From Vesta saturnalis (taxonomy: Eukaryota > Arthropoda > Insecta > Coleoptera > Lampyridae), in assembly GCA_036346205.1 (NCBI GenBank), contig JARFJB010000102.1, forward strand, positions 805,001 through 869,000: a stretch of 64,000 nt of DNA, in the 5' to 3' direction. Of this stretch, positions 21,249 to 32,071 are shown piece after piece. The notes under the pieces are model-generated. The model did not search any database. It was not told the DNA's origin and worked only from the letters and a program-made list of their open reading frames with translations. The position numbers were made by a program, and so were the translations under genes. Within the stretch, counting starts at the first letter, position 1; each line of letters opens with the position of its first letter.

Positions 21249-24200
21249 CATGCTCCCATACAAATTACATTTCTAACATCTCGGTCATCAACCACGTTAC
21301 CTAGAAGATGGTTGATTAAGAAAGCTGACTGGAATATGTTTAGGAACAACTTAACTGACTTCAATCCAAATGCAGACGAGGTAGACAGAGCAGTTAAAGA
21401 CGTTTGCTTAAAAGTGTTGCAGGCATGTGAAGCAAGCGTTCCTAAAATAAGTGGTAAACTGCGGAAAAGGTGCGTTCCATGGTGGAATGAGGATATCAAA
21501 AATGCTATTCGTGACCGTAAACAAGCTTTACGTATTTTTAAATCCGAACCATCCATAAATAATGCAATCACATTTAAAAAACTACGAGCAAAAGCAAGGA
21601 GAACGATTAAAATTGCAAAACAACAATCTTGGCAGGAGTATGTTAAAAACATATCCTATCAAACTCTCAATTCCGAAATATGGAACAAAATTCGATCAAT
21701 GAATTCAACTTCGCAGAGCTTCTCAATCAACAATATAATTTCCAATGGTCAAGTAATACATAATTCACAAGAAATTGCAGATAGTTTTGCTACGCAATTT
21801 GAACACATTTTCTCTGATACCAATGTCATTCATCTTGAGAGTGAATCAATTGTTGAGGACTCATTGGAAGACTTTTAGTATAATCGACCTTTTACAGCTT
21901 TATAGTTTGATAATGTATTATCAACAGCTAGACACTCTGCTCCTGGCCCTGATTCTATCCACTATGAATTTATAAAACAGTTACCCAATGAAGGAAAACT
22001 CCACATCTTGGCTATTTTTAATAAGATATGGAGAGATGGACGATTTCCACAAATGTAACAAAAGTCCATTATTATCCCATGTCTAAAACTGAACAAGAAT
22101 CCTCATCTTGTGGACAGTTATAGACCTATTTCTCTGACGTCTTGCATCTGCAAGTTACTGGAAAAAATGGTGAATATACGCTTGATCTGGTTTTTAGAAC
22201 GAAATGGTCTATTGTCTAAACATCAAATGGGTGCAAGGAAATGCAGGTCCACGACTGACTGTCTAGTGCAACTAGAGTGCCATTCTAAACAGCTTTGCTG
22301 AAAGACAACACACGTACGCGATATCTTTTGATATTGAAAAGTCCTTCGACCGGTCGAATAGACACCAAATCATACTTGAACTAGAACGTATGAAAATTCA
22401 AGGAAGGTTCATAAAGAACTTTTTGGCAATTCGAAAATTTCGGGTTCGAGTAAACAGTTGCCTTTCTCAAGAGCGAATACAAACGAATGGAATCCCATAA
22501 GGTTCCACACTCAGTGTTACTTTATTCACAATTGTTATGAATAAGTTGGTAGAGTGCCTGTCTCAAGATACTGGTAAAACTGTCTACGTGGACGACTTAC
22601 TTATATATAAGTCAGGCCCACTAACAGCAGACCCACTACAGCCTTTGCAAGAAGAAATCGATAGATTGGTGAAGACAGCAAATGAAATGGGCTTTACCTT
22701 TTCTTCAACAGAGTCACATGTGGTTCATTTCTGTCGTTTGAGATCCAAACACGATCACCCTAAGTTTAGGATTGGGGATTTCACCTTAGAAATTAAGGAC
22801 GACGTATGTTTTTTAGGTGTTTTTTTTTGATAGAAAATTGGACTGGAAGAAGCACATCGAACAACTGTCTGCAAGAATGAAAGTAATCATTAACACCATT
22901 AAATACCTATCTCACATATCATGGGGTGCTAAAAAGGATACCCTTTATAGAATCTATCGGTCTTTGGTCCTTTTAAAACTCTGTTACGGTGGAGTAGTTC
23001 TATCTAGTGCCCGAAAATCGCACATCCAGAAACTGAGCAGAATACACTGTAGAGGACTAAGACTGTGTAATGGAGCTTTCCGCACATCGAAATTAGAAGA
23101 CTTTTGCTTCGAAAATAACAGTATCCCTTTCCAAGATATCCTTAGCTTAACCCTCCTTAACTATTTCCTTAGAACAAATGCCCAACCAACCCATCCTAAT
23201 CATAATTCTTTCTGTAACCATGATATTGAGCAGTTTATGAATAGAAGTTCTGCCATGCGCCCTGCGGGCGTGAGAACTATTGAAATATGCCAAAATCTTG
23301 GGCTCGATTATCCATTCCAAGTATTGCCATATGAAGAATGTGAAGTTCCCCCATGGATAATTACTCAACCAAACATACACGCAGATAATTGTATACGTGA
23401 TGAATCTAAGACTAGTCCAGAAGTCATCAAAAATTCCTTTACTACGGTCTTGTTTAAACACGAAGGTTAACAACGTTATATACACTGATGGGTCGAAATG
23501 CAAGTCGGAATTGCTATTTGCGTGAAGAATATAGCATACAGTTGGTCTATTTCGAATCATTCTAGTGTTTATACTGCCGAACTGTATGCTATATTGCAAG
23601 CACTCTATTATTGTGAATTAAGTAGAGAAAGTAAGTTTCTAATCTGCAGTGATTCCTTAAGCTCAATAAGAGCTCTAGAAAAATGCCTTCTCAAGGGATA
23701 CTGTAATAATAAAGATACTGGGTAGCATTGTATCGTTAACTCATTCAGGAAAAAAAGTGTGTTTTACATGGTGTCCATCGCACTGCGGAATATTAGGGAA
23801 CGAGCTTGCAGATAAGGCGGCACGTAAGGCAGCGGCATCTAATAAAGACATTGACATCTATCAAGTTCGTCCTGAAGACGTTAAAGTGTCAATAAGAAAG
23901 AAAATTGTCAATCGCGCATTTGATAACTGGGTAAGCAATAATTCTCCCTTTTCAAAAATTAAAACAAACCCTAAAATATGGAGACATCCAGAATTCATCA
24001 CAAGAAGAGAGCAGGTAGCAATTTCAAGATTACGAATTGGACACACCAACCTTACTTCCTCTTACTTGCTATTAGGAGCAGATGCTCCTCTCTGCACGAA
24101 ATGCAATGAATTACTCACCGTGTCTCATGTGTTATTAAAATGTAGCAGTTTCACTAGGGAGAGAATTCAGAATAAACTAAGTGACTGTATCGCCCAATGT

Positions 24201-24388
24201 TTAAACAATAATACACCTAATATCCGCAATCTAATCAATTTCCTGAAAGAGACTGGCTTATTAAAGAAAATTTGAATAGTGCAGCTTACTGTTCTTAGAA
24301 GTTATATACAAAATAGATAACAGTCGTTAAGGGTGCTAATGACCTAGCTGTCGACGCACCTAATCAAACAAACAAACAAAAAAATAAT
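21249..24388 (+). pseudogene. I-group LINE ORF2 (endonuclease end, RT, RNase H, zinc knuckle), 3' part of a U6 chimera
   Basis: It begins inside the endonuclease (HAPIQITF, corresponding to the usual SDHxPI block). Then come RRWLIKKADWNMF and the RT at about 22110-22900: DSYRPISLTSCICKLLEKM, FDIEKSFDR, NGIP-stop-GSTLSVTLF, VYVDDLLIY (YVDD), FCRLRSKHDH. The thumb follows, then RNase H at about 23550-23860 (YTAELYAILQALYYCE, FLICSDSLSSIRAL, WCPSHCGILGNELADKAAR). The C-terminal knuckle is CTKCNELLTVSHVLLKC near 24095. RNase H plus this knuckle suggests the I group. The tail is (caaa)n ending near 24388. Several stops and frameshifts are present. Confidence 0.85.
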
Positions 24389-24394
24389 GTTTAT

Positions 24395-24986
24395 TTTTTG
24401 TGCAATAACAAATGGAGAGTAATATTTATGATAACGTGCACTCAAATTATAAATTAGAATTGCAAAAAAAAAGGGTTAAAAGGCAGTATAACTGATCTAA
24501 GTTTTAACCCTAAGTTATAACATAACTAAAAGAGATAAGAAATAAGGCTAGCTTTGTACAAACGAATAATATACAGATATGTTTTAAGTTTGAAATACAT
24601 TAATAGGATGAATTATGCTTGCGATGTTAACAATAGTTTCCTGTAGAAAAATCTAAAATTCGATAGTGATTGGCATTTGAGAGACGGTAACAGTTTATTA
24701 TATAAGGAATAGACGTTATATGTAAATGATGGAATTCGAAAAGATGGAGTTGAAATAAGTCCTTTAAATCTAAGGTTAATGTTGTGAACGTCGCTTCGGT
24801 ATCTGATTTTTTGGTGTAAATATGTTGGAACTTTCTTAGAAATAATTGAATGGTAAAGTACAGCAGCATGATATACCCTTCTGCTATCCATGTTTAGCCA
24901 ATTAGCGTCTTTTAATTTATAAGTAATGGGTTGATATTTTCTGTATAAACAAAGCGTAAACATGATTTTTGTACTCTTTGAAAGCG
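24395..24986 (-). pseudogene. 5'-truncated LINE, C-terminal end of ORF2 (antisense)
   Basis: Minus-strand reading from 24985: FKEYKN, then LKDANWLNMDSRRVYHAAVL, KKVPTYLHQKIRYRSDVHNI and SLYNKLLPSLKCQSL. This is the extreme C-terminus of a CR1/Jockey-type RT protein. The 3' UTR extends to about 24395. The right flank attatttt and left ttatttt could be the target duplication. This is the last insertion before the Tc1 transposase resumes at 24987. Confidence 0.7.
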
Positions 24987-25090
24987 ATTATTTTCAATTC
25001 ACCCGCAATTTTTTTTAAAGATTTGCGCTGAATATGACGGGAAATTATGATTTCCCGTAATTTCTGTAGAATAGGAACACCTTTGACCAT
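24987..25090 (-). pseudogene. Tc1-like transposase, N-terminus (first ~35 residues)
   Basis: Starts with ATG at 25088-25090: MVKGVPILQKLREIII, then SRHIQRKSLKKIAGELK. This is the first HTH helix set of a Tc1-type transposase. The reading continues in sense at 17585 (NLSKSSVGN...), 7.4 kb away on the same strand. Together the two pieces rebuild the two-part HTH of the family. The break is where hAT A and three LINE-derived pieces are stacked. Confidence 0.8.
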
Positions 25091-25180
25091 ATTTTGACAC
25101 TCACTATCGAACTAAGCTTTTAATACTAACTACTAGACTGAGAAATGTCAATTTAATTTTTGTTTTCTACTCCTACTAAG

Positions 25181-28100
25181 CAGTGGCGAAACTAGGGGGG
25201 TGCAAGGTGTGCCAGGCACACCCCAGGCATGCCGTTAAATCTTAAACCATTGCGATAAACAAACGAGTAGTAATAGTGACATAGTGATAAGTACAATTAT
25301 TAATTATTATTTATTATGTAAGGACATTAGAATATTCGTCATTCGAGCATAAGTTGTATCGGTGAAATAATATTTGTTTAGCTAAGCGGCGCGGCGGCGG
25401 TAGACTGCTGACTGTGACTGTGCTGCTCTTGGAATTGTTTTGGTTCATGATACTGATATGCGTTGAGTGTTGATACATAAACAATAGCATGTATAGTTCC
25501 TCTTTCACGATGTAGTAAACCCAGCAAGTATAAAGACGCCGCAAAGATTAGTAGATTAGATTAGTTTACATTAACATTCTAAAAGATAACTTTTTATAAA
25601 GGAAGCGAGACTTGAAACTTAAAAATAGTGTAACATACCGGAAATGGTGACTCATTATTCCGAACAATCTAGAACTAGATGTATGAATCATAATTACGAT
25701 GCCTCGGCAGACGCAGACAGCAGCTTACGTAAATTATTAGTCATCGAACTTCTAGAAGATTCGAGAAGGGTTGCTTGCCTCATCGGTACCTATATAAGCA
25801 ACGCTGCAACGCACGATGAATTCATGGGGTTAGTACTTCTTATAGTTATGTTTAATGTTTTATGTAATATTATTATTATTATGAGCCAAGTGCCAATATA
25901 ACCTGTGTTCGGTGTTCCATGTTTTGAGTCTTCTGTGCTGACAGCACAGTGCTGTGTGAAATAAAACATCAAAGCAAACAAATAGCCACTGCCAAGGCCA
26001 ACTGCCACAAACAACTAAGGACTAAGGTAATTTTACTTATTTGTATGTTTGTTTTAGAGTATTATAAGATGTTAAAATTTTGATGGGTGAAAAAAAAGAG
26101 GAAAGATTGCATCACAAGTTTCAGCTAATAATAATAATAATAGTTTAAAGTTAAAACTGCAAAGGGATTTTGATTTGTACTTTCTTTCACGCCTTTTACT
26201 TGTTTCCCCATCAGTGTCCGAGCAGTTAGCTTCGGTGTTTATAAATTTGTTTTTATTTGCGTTGCAGATTGCATATTGTGGGCGGTTTGAACATGAAGAA
26301 ATTCAAAGACATACGATCGTTTTTCAAATCTGCCACAAATCAACCCGACAAAGAAGAGACGTCTACTCCAGTATGTGACTCAACAACAAATATTGAGATA
26401 GCTTGTGATTTAACACAATTTTCAACTTCAAATATAGAAAATGTTGGTGGAGGCATACGAGAAGATGTAAATAAAGCCGCTGAAGAAGGGCAAGGTAGCA
26501 AAACATCCGATGTTTTTACATCTGCAGAAACAAATCAAAGAGGACGAAATGATCCAGAAGATCAAGATCTGGGAACTCTTGATAGTGGTCCTTCGCAGCC
26601 AAGGGGCCCAAGGGTTGTTTTTCCAAAAAGTTCATTTGGAGATAGACGGAGATCGTTTTCGTCAAAATTCTTTGATACTTATCACTGGCTTGAATATAGT
26701 GTGAAGTTAGATAAAGCGTTCTGCTTTGTCTGCAGACATTTTCGGCATTCTGCAAATATTCGAGATCAAAATGAAAAGTTTTCGATTAATGGGTTCAGTA
26801 ATTGGAGGAAACTAAGTGAGTCGCTGAAAAAACATGACAGTGACAGTGACTGTATGTAAAGGTTTGTAGGCTACAAGCATTCCTTGAAGGTCGGAGATGT
26901 TCATAAGAAGCTAACCATACGACATGAAGTAATGATAATACAGAACCGAGATTATATGATAAAATTAATCGACATGATTTTATACTTGACACGTCAAGGG
27001 CGCCACTCCGAGGACACCGAGAAGACGCAACATCTACTAACCGAGGAAATTTTCTGGAGTTGGGTGAACTTATGGCAAAACATGAAACGAATTTTTCGAT
27101 GCATCTAGACAGACATATCAGTTATTGCAGTTCCAAAATACAAAATGAAATAATAAGCATCGCATCTCAACTTGTTATTGAACAGATTGTAGAAGAAGTG
27201 CGGCAATGTGGTTTTTTTTCGATAATGGTTGATGAAGCTAGGTGCTATAAACAAGAACAATTGTCCGTGGCAATCAGATATACTGTAGGCTTGAAAGTTG
27301 AGGAACGTTTTCTTGGATTCGTAGATTGTTCTTCTTCTAGAGATGCCGAGAGTTTAAAAATACTTATTAAAAAGTATCTAAGTAAATACAGTTTATTGAA
27401 TAACGCCATATTAATTGGCCAATCTTATGATGGAGCCAGTGTTATGTCTGGGAAACACCAAGGACTGCAACCCAAAATAAGGGAGGATCATCCACAAGTC
27501 ATTTACTTTCATTGCTTGGCACACAGGATGAACTTGGTAATTGTGGACAGTTGTGCTAAGGTGTCTACTGCAGCTGCATTTTTCAACACTCTGGAGGCAA
27601 TATACGTCCACTTTTCTCAACTCGGTCACCACTCTCATCTCATAAACGCCTGTGATGCTCTAGGTATAAAGTCGGGGGGCGAAATGGGAAGTCTTAGCAG
27701 TACCAGGTGGAGTTGTCGATATGAAAATTGCAAATCCCCTTTGAAAAATTTAGAAGCAATTCGAAATGCTCTGGATGAGGAAATTGAACAAGGGCGAGAC
27801 AAAAATTCTGTAGAAGCACTTGGAATACAGGCATTAATGATAAAGCCACAATTTATCGTTTGTTTATTCGTCTTCCATTCAGTGTTAATGGTCGCAAATG
27901 TACTGAGTAAATATTTTCAGAGAAAAGATGCCACACTAGGTCAGGCTAGTAATATCATATAAGTAGCTTTGAAGAGAAGAGGAACAAATTTGAGGACCTG
28001 TGGAGTGAAATAGAAAAATTCTCAGGAGAACAAGACATTTGTTTGGAGCCTTTAAGGATTTCAAAAAAAAGGAAGCAACCACAAAGGCTTAATGAATATC

Positions 28101-28961
28101 TATCTGACTCAACCCTGGGTAAATCATCTCTGATCGGCATACCTGCATGAACTACAGCTCCCGAATACTGGAAAGTCAACATTTACTACCAAGTCATGGA
28201 CAACGTGATTGGCAATATGAAAAAACGATTTTAAAATCTTCCCCTTGCAAGATCGATTGATTCCTTTATGAAGCTAGATTTGGATCAAGCATTTGAGTTC
28301 GCCGCCAATTATCAGAGGGCCTTCAATATCGAAATCTCAACACTTCAAGCTGAAGTTTTAGTGATACGAAATTTATTCAAAAATAAAAATCTTGAAATCG
28401 CGTTAGAAAATCTAAAAGTTCAAGTGAAGGGGGATCTGACTCCAAATCTTTACAAATTACTACAAATTGCTGTAGGCCTTCCAATCAGTTCGGCTGGTTG
28501 CGAAAGAAGTTTCTCTGCTATGAGGCGGATAAAAACATGGCTGAGAACCACAATGGTACAAGATAGATTTTCAAATTTATCACTTCTCTGTATCGAAAAT
28601 GCTTTACTTAAGCAGAAATTGTCGGCTGAACAAGTTCTCTCTGTTTTTATAAAAACAGATAGAAAACTAAAATTAGTTTGAAGTTTTTTTTATTCATACT
28701 TATATGTTATATTTTCTAAATAAAATGTGAAAACAAGAAAGTCTTTTACTTAAAGTAGGTATATGACAAACCATGATGATGAAAACCAAAACTGTTTAAA
28801 ATTGAGAGTGAAAACAAGATTGACGTAGTTTTCATGCGCATGCATCTATAAAAAAGTGTGTGTACGACCCAACAAGATTTTTATACGCATCCCTTCCCAA
28901 AAAGAGCCCGTGGGGCCTGCCCCCCCCCCCACCCCAGAAAAATTTTGTAGTTTCGCCACTG
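25181..28961. mobile_element. hAT element B with perfect TSD and TIR
   Basis: Both ends carry cagtggcgaaacta as a perfect 14-bp inverted repeat. The flanking 8-bp target duplication ctactaag (25173-25180 and 28962-28969) is identical on both sides. This is diagnostic of hAT, and the intact TSD points to a fairly young insertion. The element is 3781 bp and encodes a plus-strand transposase with TTF-type zinc finger, DUF4371-like region and hAT dimerisation domain. It lies between the start of the Tc1 transposase and the Tc1 right terminal repeat. Confidence 0.95.
26293..28681 (+). pseudogene. hAT transposase of element B (ZMYM1-like/TTF zinc finger type)
   Basis: ATG at 26293 (MKKFKDIRSFFKSATNQ). 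An acidic Ser/Thr linker follows, then a TTF-type zinc finger (FFDTYHWLEYSVKLDKAFCF to VCRHF) at 26655-26750. The catalytic region continues in another frame from 26900: FFSIMVDEARCYKQE (first Asp), NAILIGQSYDGASVMSG (second Asp), YFHCLAHRMNLVIVD. The end is 28270-28681, with GLPISSAGCERSFSAMRRIK carrying the conserved Glu. The 3' end MVQDRFSNLSLLCIE is the dimerisation domain. Frame breaks occur near 26858-26880, 27060 and 27962-28268. The family resembles the vertebrate domesticated ZMYM1 protein. Confidence 0.85.
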
Positions 28962-28984
28962 CTACTAAGTATTTTTAATGAGTT

Positions 28985-29207
28985 GTCCCAACATTTAGTT
29001 GCCAAACATAATTCGCAATATATCTTTGTTTAAATTATTTTTTATGTTTAACAACACATTCAAAGAATTAGTTATCAGTGTTTACTTGTGTATTAAATAG
29101 CTTTTTGAAAAATATATGTGGTTTGAATACATTTTGAATTTTTCAGTTAATATCTTTGATAAATATGAAAATTGTAAAGCGTCCCAATATATAGTTGTTA
29201 GGGCTCG
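28985..29207 (-). repeat. Tc1 right terminal inverted repeat
   Basis: Uninterrupted 223-bp copy, complementary to 13222-13279 plus 16422-16586. It is followed by TA (29208-29209) and the second half of the RptA unit. Confidence 0.85.
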
Positions 29208-29330
29208 TATACCTTCAATTTTCAACACAAGTAAGTGTAATCTTCTGAATAAAATTGTTCAATCGTTTAGATTCCTTAAGAGTTGAAGTCTCATTTTACC
29301 ACTAGTGGTAAAACGAAGGCACTTGTATAA
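29208..29330 (+). repeat. RptA, right part of the interrupted copy and head of the next
   Basis: Continues the unit broken at 13220 (ccttcaattttcaacacaag, then caatcgtttagattcctta). It then opens a new unit with accactagtggtaaaacgaa, which decays after about 29330. Confidence 0.7.
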
Positions 29331-29659
29331 TCGATTCAACTCGTCATAAAGGACCCCATACGAATAAAGATTTCAAAATTTTCAAATGAACAAAAATCTG
29401 TTGCTCTAATTACAGTGTTTTGGAATTTGCCAGATTAACACTATCCTTCTTTACATTGAATTTTACACGAGTATTTATAGGATAGTTATAAATTAAGTAA
29501 ATGTAATGGGTCACAAAGAAAATTATTTAAGCTGCAGTCGTTATCACACAAAATTCCAATAAAATGGCAACGTCTATACTAAATATTTATAAATATATAT
29601 GTATGTGTACTAACAAAATCAAAAATTTTGATCGAAAATTTTATTAGCTTGAATTTCAG
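29331..29659. other. Probable intron of the GATA gene
   Basis: AT-rich non-coding sequence ending in a good 3' splice site (ttgaatttcag, 29649-29659) directly before the GATA finger exon. The N-terminal finger exon is not found upstream in this window, so the preceding exon lies before position 1 or I could not see it. Confidence 0.5.
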
Positions 29660-29785
29660 AATGGAAATCGTCGTTCTGGGGTATGTTGTGCAAATTGTAG
29701 TACAAGAACAACGACTCTTTGGCGAAGAAATAACCAGGGCGAGCCAGTTTGTAATGCATGTGGTCTATATTATAAACTACATAAC
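29660..29785 (+). CDS. GATA transcription factor, exon with C-terminal zinc finger
   Basis: Exactly 42 codons between ...tttcag and gtaagt. The translation holds a GATA finger of the form C-x2-C-x17-C-x2-C: CCANCSTRTTTLWRRNN, then EPVCNACGLYYKLHN. This finger binds (A/T)GATA(A/G) in the nucleus. The donor follows KLHN directly, the position used in GATA4/5/6-class genes. There are no stops or frameshifts, in contrast to all neighbouring TE genes, so this is a host gene under constraint. Candidates among insect paralogues are pannier, GATAe or serpent; I cannot choose between them. Confidence 0.93.
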
Positions 29786-30391
29786 GTAAGTTTAAACTTA
29801 AAAACTATCCCACCCATTTTTATTCATTGAATTTCCGTTTTGAAATGTTTAACCGGACGGGACTACACAAATACGAATTTACTCCAATTATTACTTTGAA
29901 ACCTGTATGTCAATAAAGTTGAATTTTATATATTTATACACTCCCTTGTATGTGTAATGCTCCGTCAACATTGTTATCAATTCAATAAAACAAATACCGT
30001 ATGTGTAATTTTTTTTAGAGCGGTATATTTCCAAAATGACACAAAATGTCTCAATCATAAGAATGAACTGTAAATTAGGCTTTTTTGTTCAGTTACAACG
30101 ATTTCTTTTTATAATATTTATGCTTATTTTCTTACAAATTAGTTAATTATACATTAAATTTAAAATTTGTAATATATCATACTACCACATTCCATAAGTT
30201 ACAACTCAAATGGTACAAGAGTAAATTAGCAATTTAAGCGATATAAATATTTGAAAATTGGTAAATTTTAATAGACCTTTAATTTAATTTAAAACATCTA
30301 TTTTATGAAATGCTTATAGTAATTTTTTCTAACAATTAGGATAATTTTGATAAAATTCGAGTGAAATTAAAGTCTATTTTTCTTTCTAAAG

Positions 30392-30533
30392 GTAAATCGT
30401 CCTCTTAGTATGAAGAAAGAAGGCATCCAAACACGAAAAAGGAAACCGAAAAATTCTGGTTCAGGGCATCAGAATCATCTACCATCTCTTGCTTCAACCT
30501 CTTCTGGTTTGGGACTTCAATCACGTGCATTAA
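30392..30533 (+). CDS. GATA transcription factor, following exon (basic tail)
   Basis: It begins after tttctttctaaag and reads VNRPLSMKKEGIQTRKRKPK, then NSGSGHQNHLPSLAS...LGLQSRALS. The probable donor is gtatgt at 30534. The VNRPL...KKEGIQTRKRKPK tail continues the C-terminal finger and supplies the basic arm that contacts the minor groove. QTRKRKPK is the GATA4/5/6-type version. The 606-bp intron between the two exons carries no recognisable TE. Later exons are not identified; the next intron is filled by a MULE, Crypton copies and a mariner. Confidence 0.9.
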
Positions 30534-30826
30534 GTATGTACTTTACAACATGTTTTTTAAATTCAACATTTCTTGAAATATAAACTATTATTCATTTGTT
30601 ATCATTTTACAAACTTATAATTTTCGGGGACTTTATGTGCTACCAGTAATGCCACTAATGGGTTAATTTTATTGACCAGCTTGCCGCGGCCAACTCACCG
30701 CGAAGACATCTCGCATCTGGCCACCTCGCCGCCAAAAGAAATAATTTTAAAAACACAAACAAATTGGTACACAAATAGGAATAATCTGAATATGAATGAT
30801 TTTCAATTAATTTTAAATATGGCATA

Positions 30827-31239
30827 AACTACTTTTATTTTATTTTGCCACCATAATGTTCTTTATACGCCTCCAAATGCGGGCGTAATGTGGTCTTTAT
30901 AGCACGGAAATGTCATTGATGCTAAGCAGCATGATTGACAGCAAACACATGACATAATATATAATAGCAATATCACAGTATCTTAGTAACAACAAATTAG
31001 CCTACTGTCGACTTTATTTCACTGCATTTGCATTTAAAAACTTGCCGAAAATACTGAATCTTTTTCAAATTTTGTTCCAGTTTCATGGTGCAAAATAAAA
31101 TAAAACATTGTATGTACCACGGGCATAATTGTAGATTATGGCTCTCAGGAATATAAAAGCCCTCCGCTTCGCGTCGGGATTTTAATATTCGCTCGAGCCA
31201 TAATCTTCTGATTATGCCCTTAATACATAAATATCTATT
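30827..31239 (+). mobile_element. Crypton-derived non-autonomous copy A
   Basis: 413 bp, starting aactacttttattttatttt and ending aatacataaatatctatt. The left 130 bp and right 270 bp match the outer parts of the full copy D (32072-33764). The recombinase gene is missing, replaced by a junction at atgacataatatataatagc. It carries the nested hairpin near its right end described under copy D. No coding capacity. Confidence 0.8.
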
Positions 31240-31633
31240 ATTTTATTTTGCCACCATAATGTTCTTTATACGCCTCCAAATGCGGGCGTAATGTGGTCTT
31301 TATAGCACGGAAATGTCATTGATGCTAAGCAGCATGATTGACAGCAAACACATGACATGATATATAATAGCAATATCACAGTATTTTAGTAACAAAAAAT
31401 TAGCCTACTGTCGACTTTATTTTGCTGAATTTGCACTTAAAAACTTGCCGAAAATACTGAATCTTTTTAAAATTTTGTTCCAGTTTCATGGTGCAAAATA
31501 AAATAAAACATTATGTACCACGGCATAATTAGATTATGGCTCTCAGAATAAAGCCCTCCGCTTCGCGTCGGGCTTTTAACATTCGCTCGAGCCATAATCT
31601 TCTGATTATGCCCTTAATACATAAATATCTATT
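31240..31633 (+). mobile_element. Crypton-derived non-autonomous copy B
   Basis: 394 bp, joined directly to copy A: the right end ...atatctatt is followed at once by attttattttgcc of the next left end. It has the same internal deletion junction as copy A, so the copies share a deleted ancestor. Small differences (taac versus taat, missing bases in the hairpin loop) show independent decay. Confidence 0.8.
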
Positions 31634-31723
31634 ATACGCCTCCAAATGCGGGCGTAATGTGGTCTTTGTAGCACGGAAATGTCATTGATGCTAAGCAGCA
31701 TGATTGACAGCAAACACATGACA

Positions 31724-31773
<50 letters not shown>

Positions 31774-32041
31774 CAATATCACAGTATCCTAGTAACAACA
31801 AATTAGCCTACTGTCGACTTTATTTCACTGCATTTGCATTTAAAAACTTGCCGAAAATACTGAATCTTTTTAATATTTTGTTCCAGTTTCATGGTGCAAA
31901 ATAAAATAAAACATTTATGTACCACGGCATAATTAGATTATGGCTCTCAGGAATATAAAAGGCCTCCGCTTCGCGTCGGGCTTTTAACATTCCCTCGAGC
32001 CATAATCTTCTGATTATGCCCTTAATACATAAATATCTATT
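31634..32041 (+). mobile_element. Crypton-derived non-autonomous copy C
   Basis: 408 bp. Its left end is shortened and starts at atacgcctccaaatgcgg, right after the end of copy B. The deletion junction has been filled by a (TA)n microsatellite at about 31727-31772. The right end is complete and is followed by a 30-bp spacer before copy D. Confidence 0.8.
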
Positions 32042-32071
32042 AAATTTTAAATCATTAGATCTACTATTAAT

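Larger units (their letters stand above)
13222..29207. mobile_element. Tc1-like element, expanded to 16 kb by nested insertions
   Basis: The termini cgagccctaacaactatata (left, from 13222) and its inverse complement (right, to 29207) are flanked by TA. They lie exactly in the middle of an RptA unit. The terminal inverted repeats are about 223 bp. The left one is split by the PIF/Harbinger element at 13283-16421. The transposase gene is on the minus strand, split between 16605-17606 and 24987-25090. Removing the four blocks of foreign sequence leaves about 1.65 kb, normal for a Tc1-type element. The catalytic triad spacing is DD34E. Confidence 0.85.

Noticed and set aside
31180..31200. Bacterial-type terminator hairpins (gccc...gggc followed by T-run)
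   Set aside because: They are part of the Crypton right-end hairpin in a eukaryotic context and recur in each copy.
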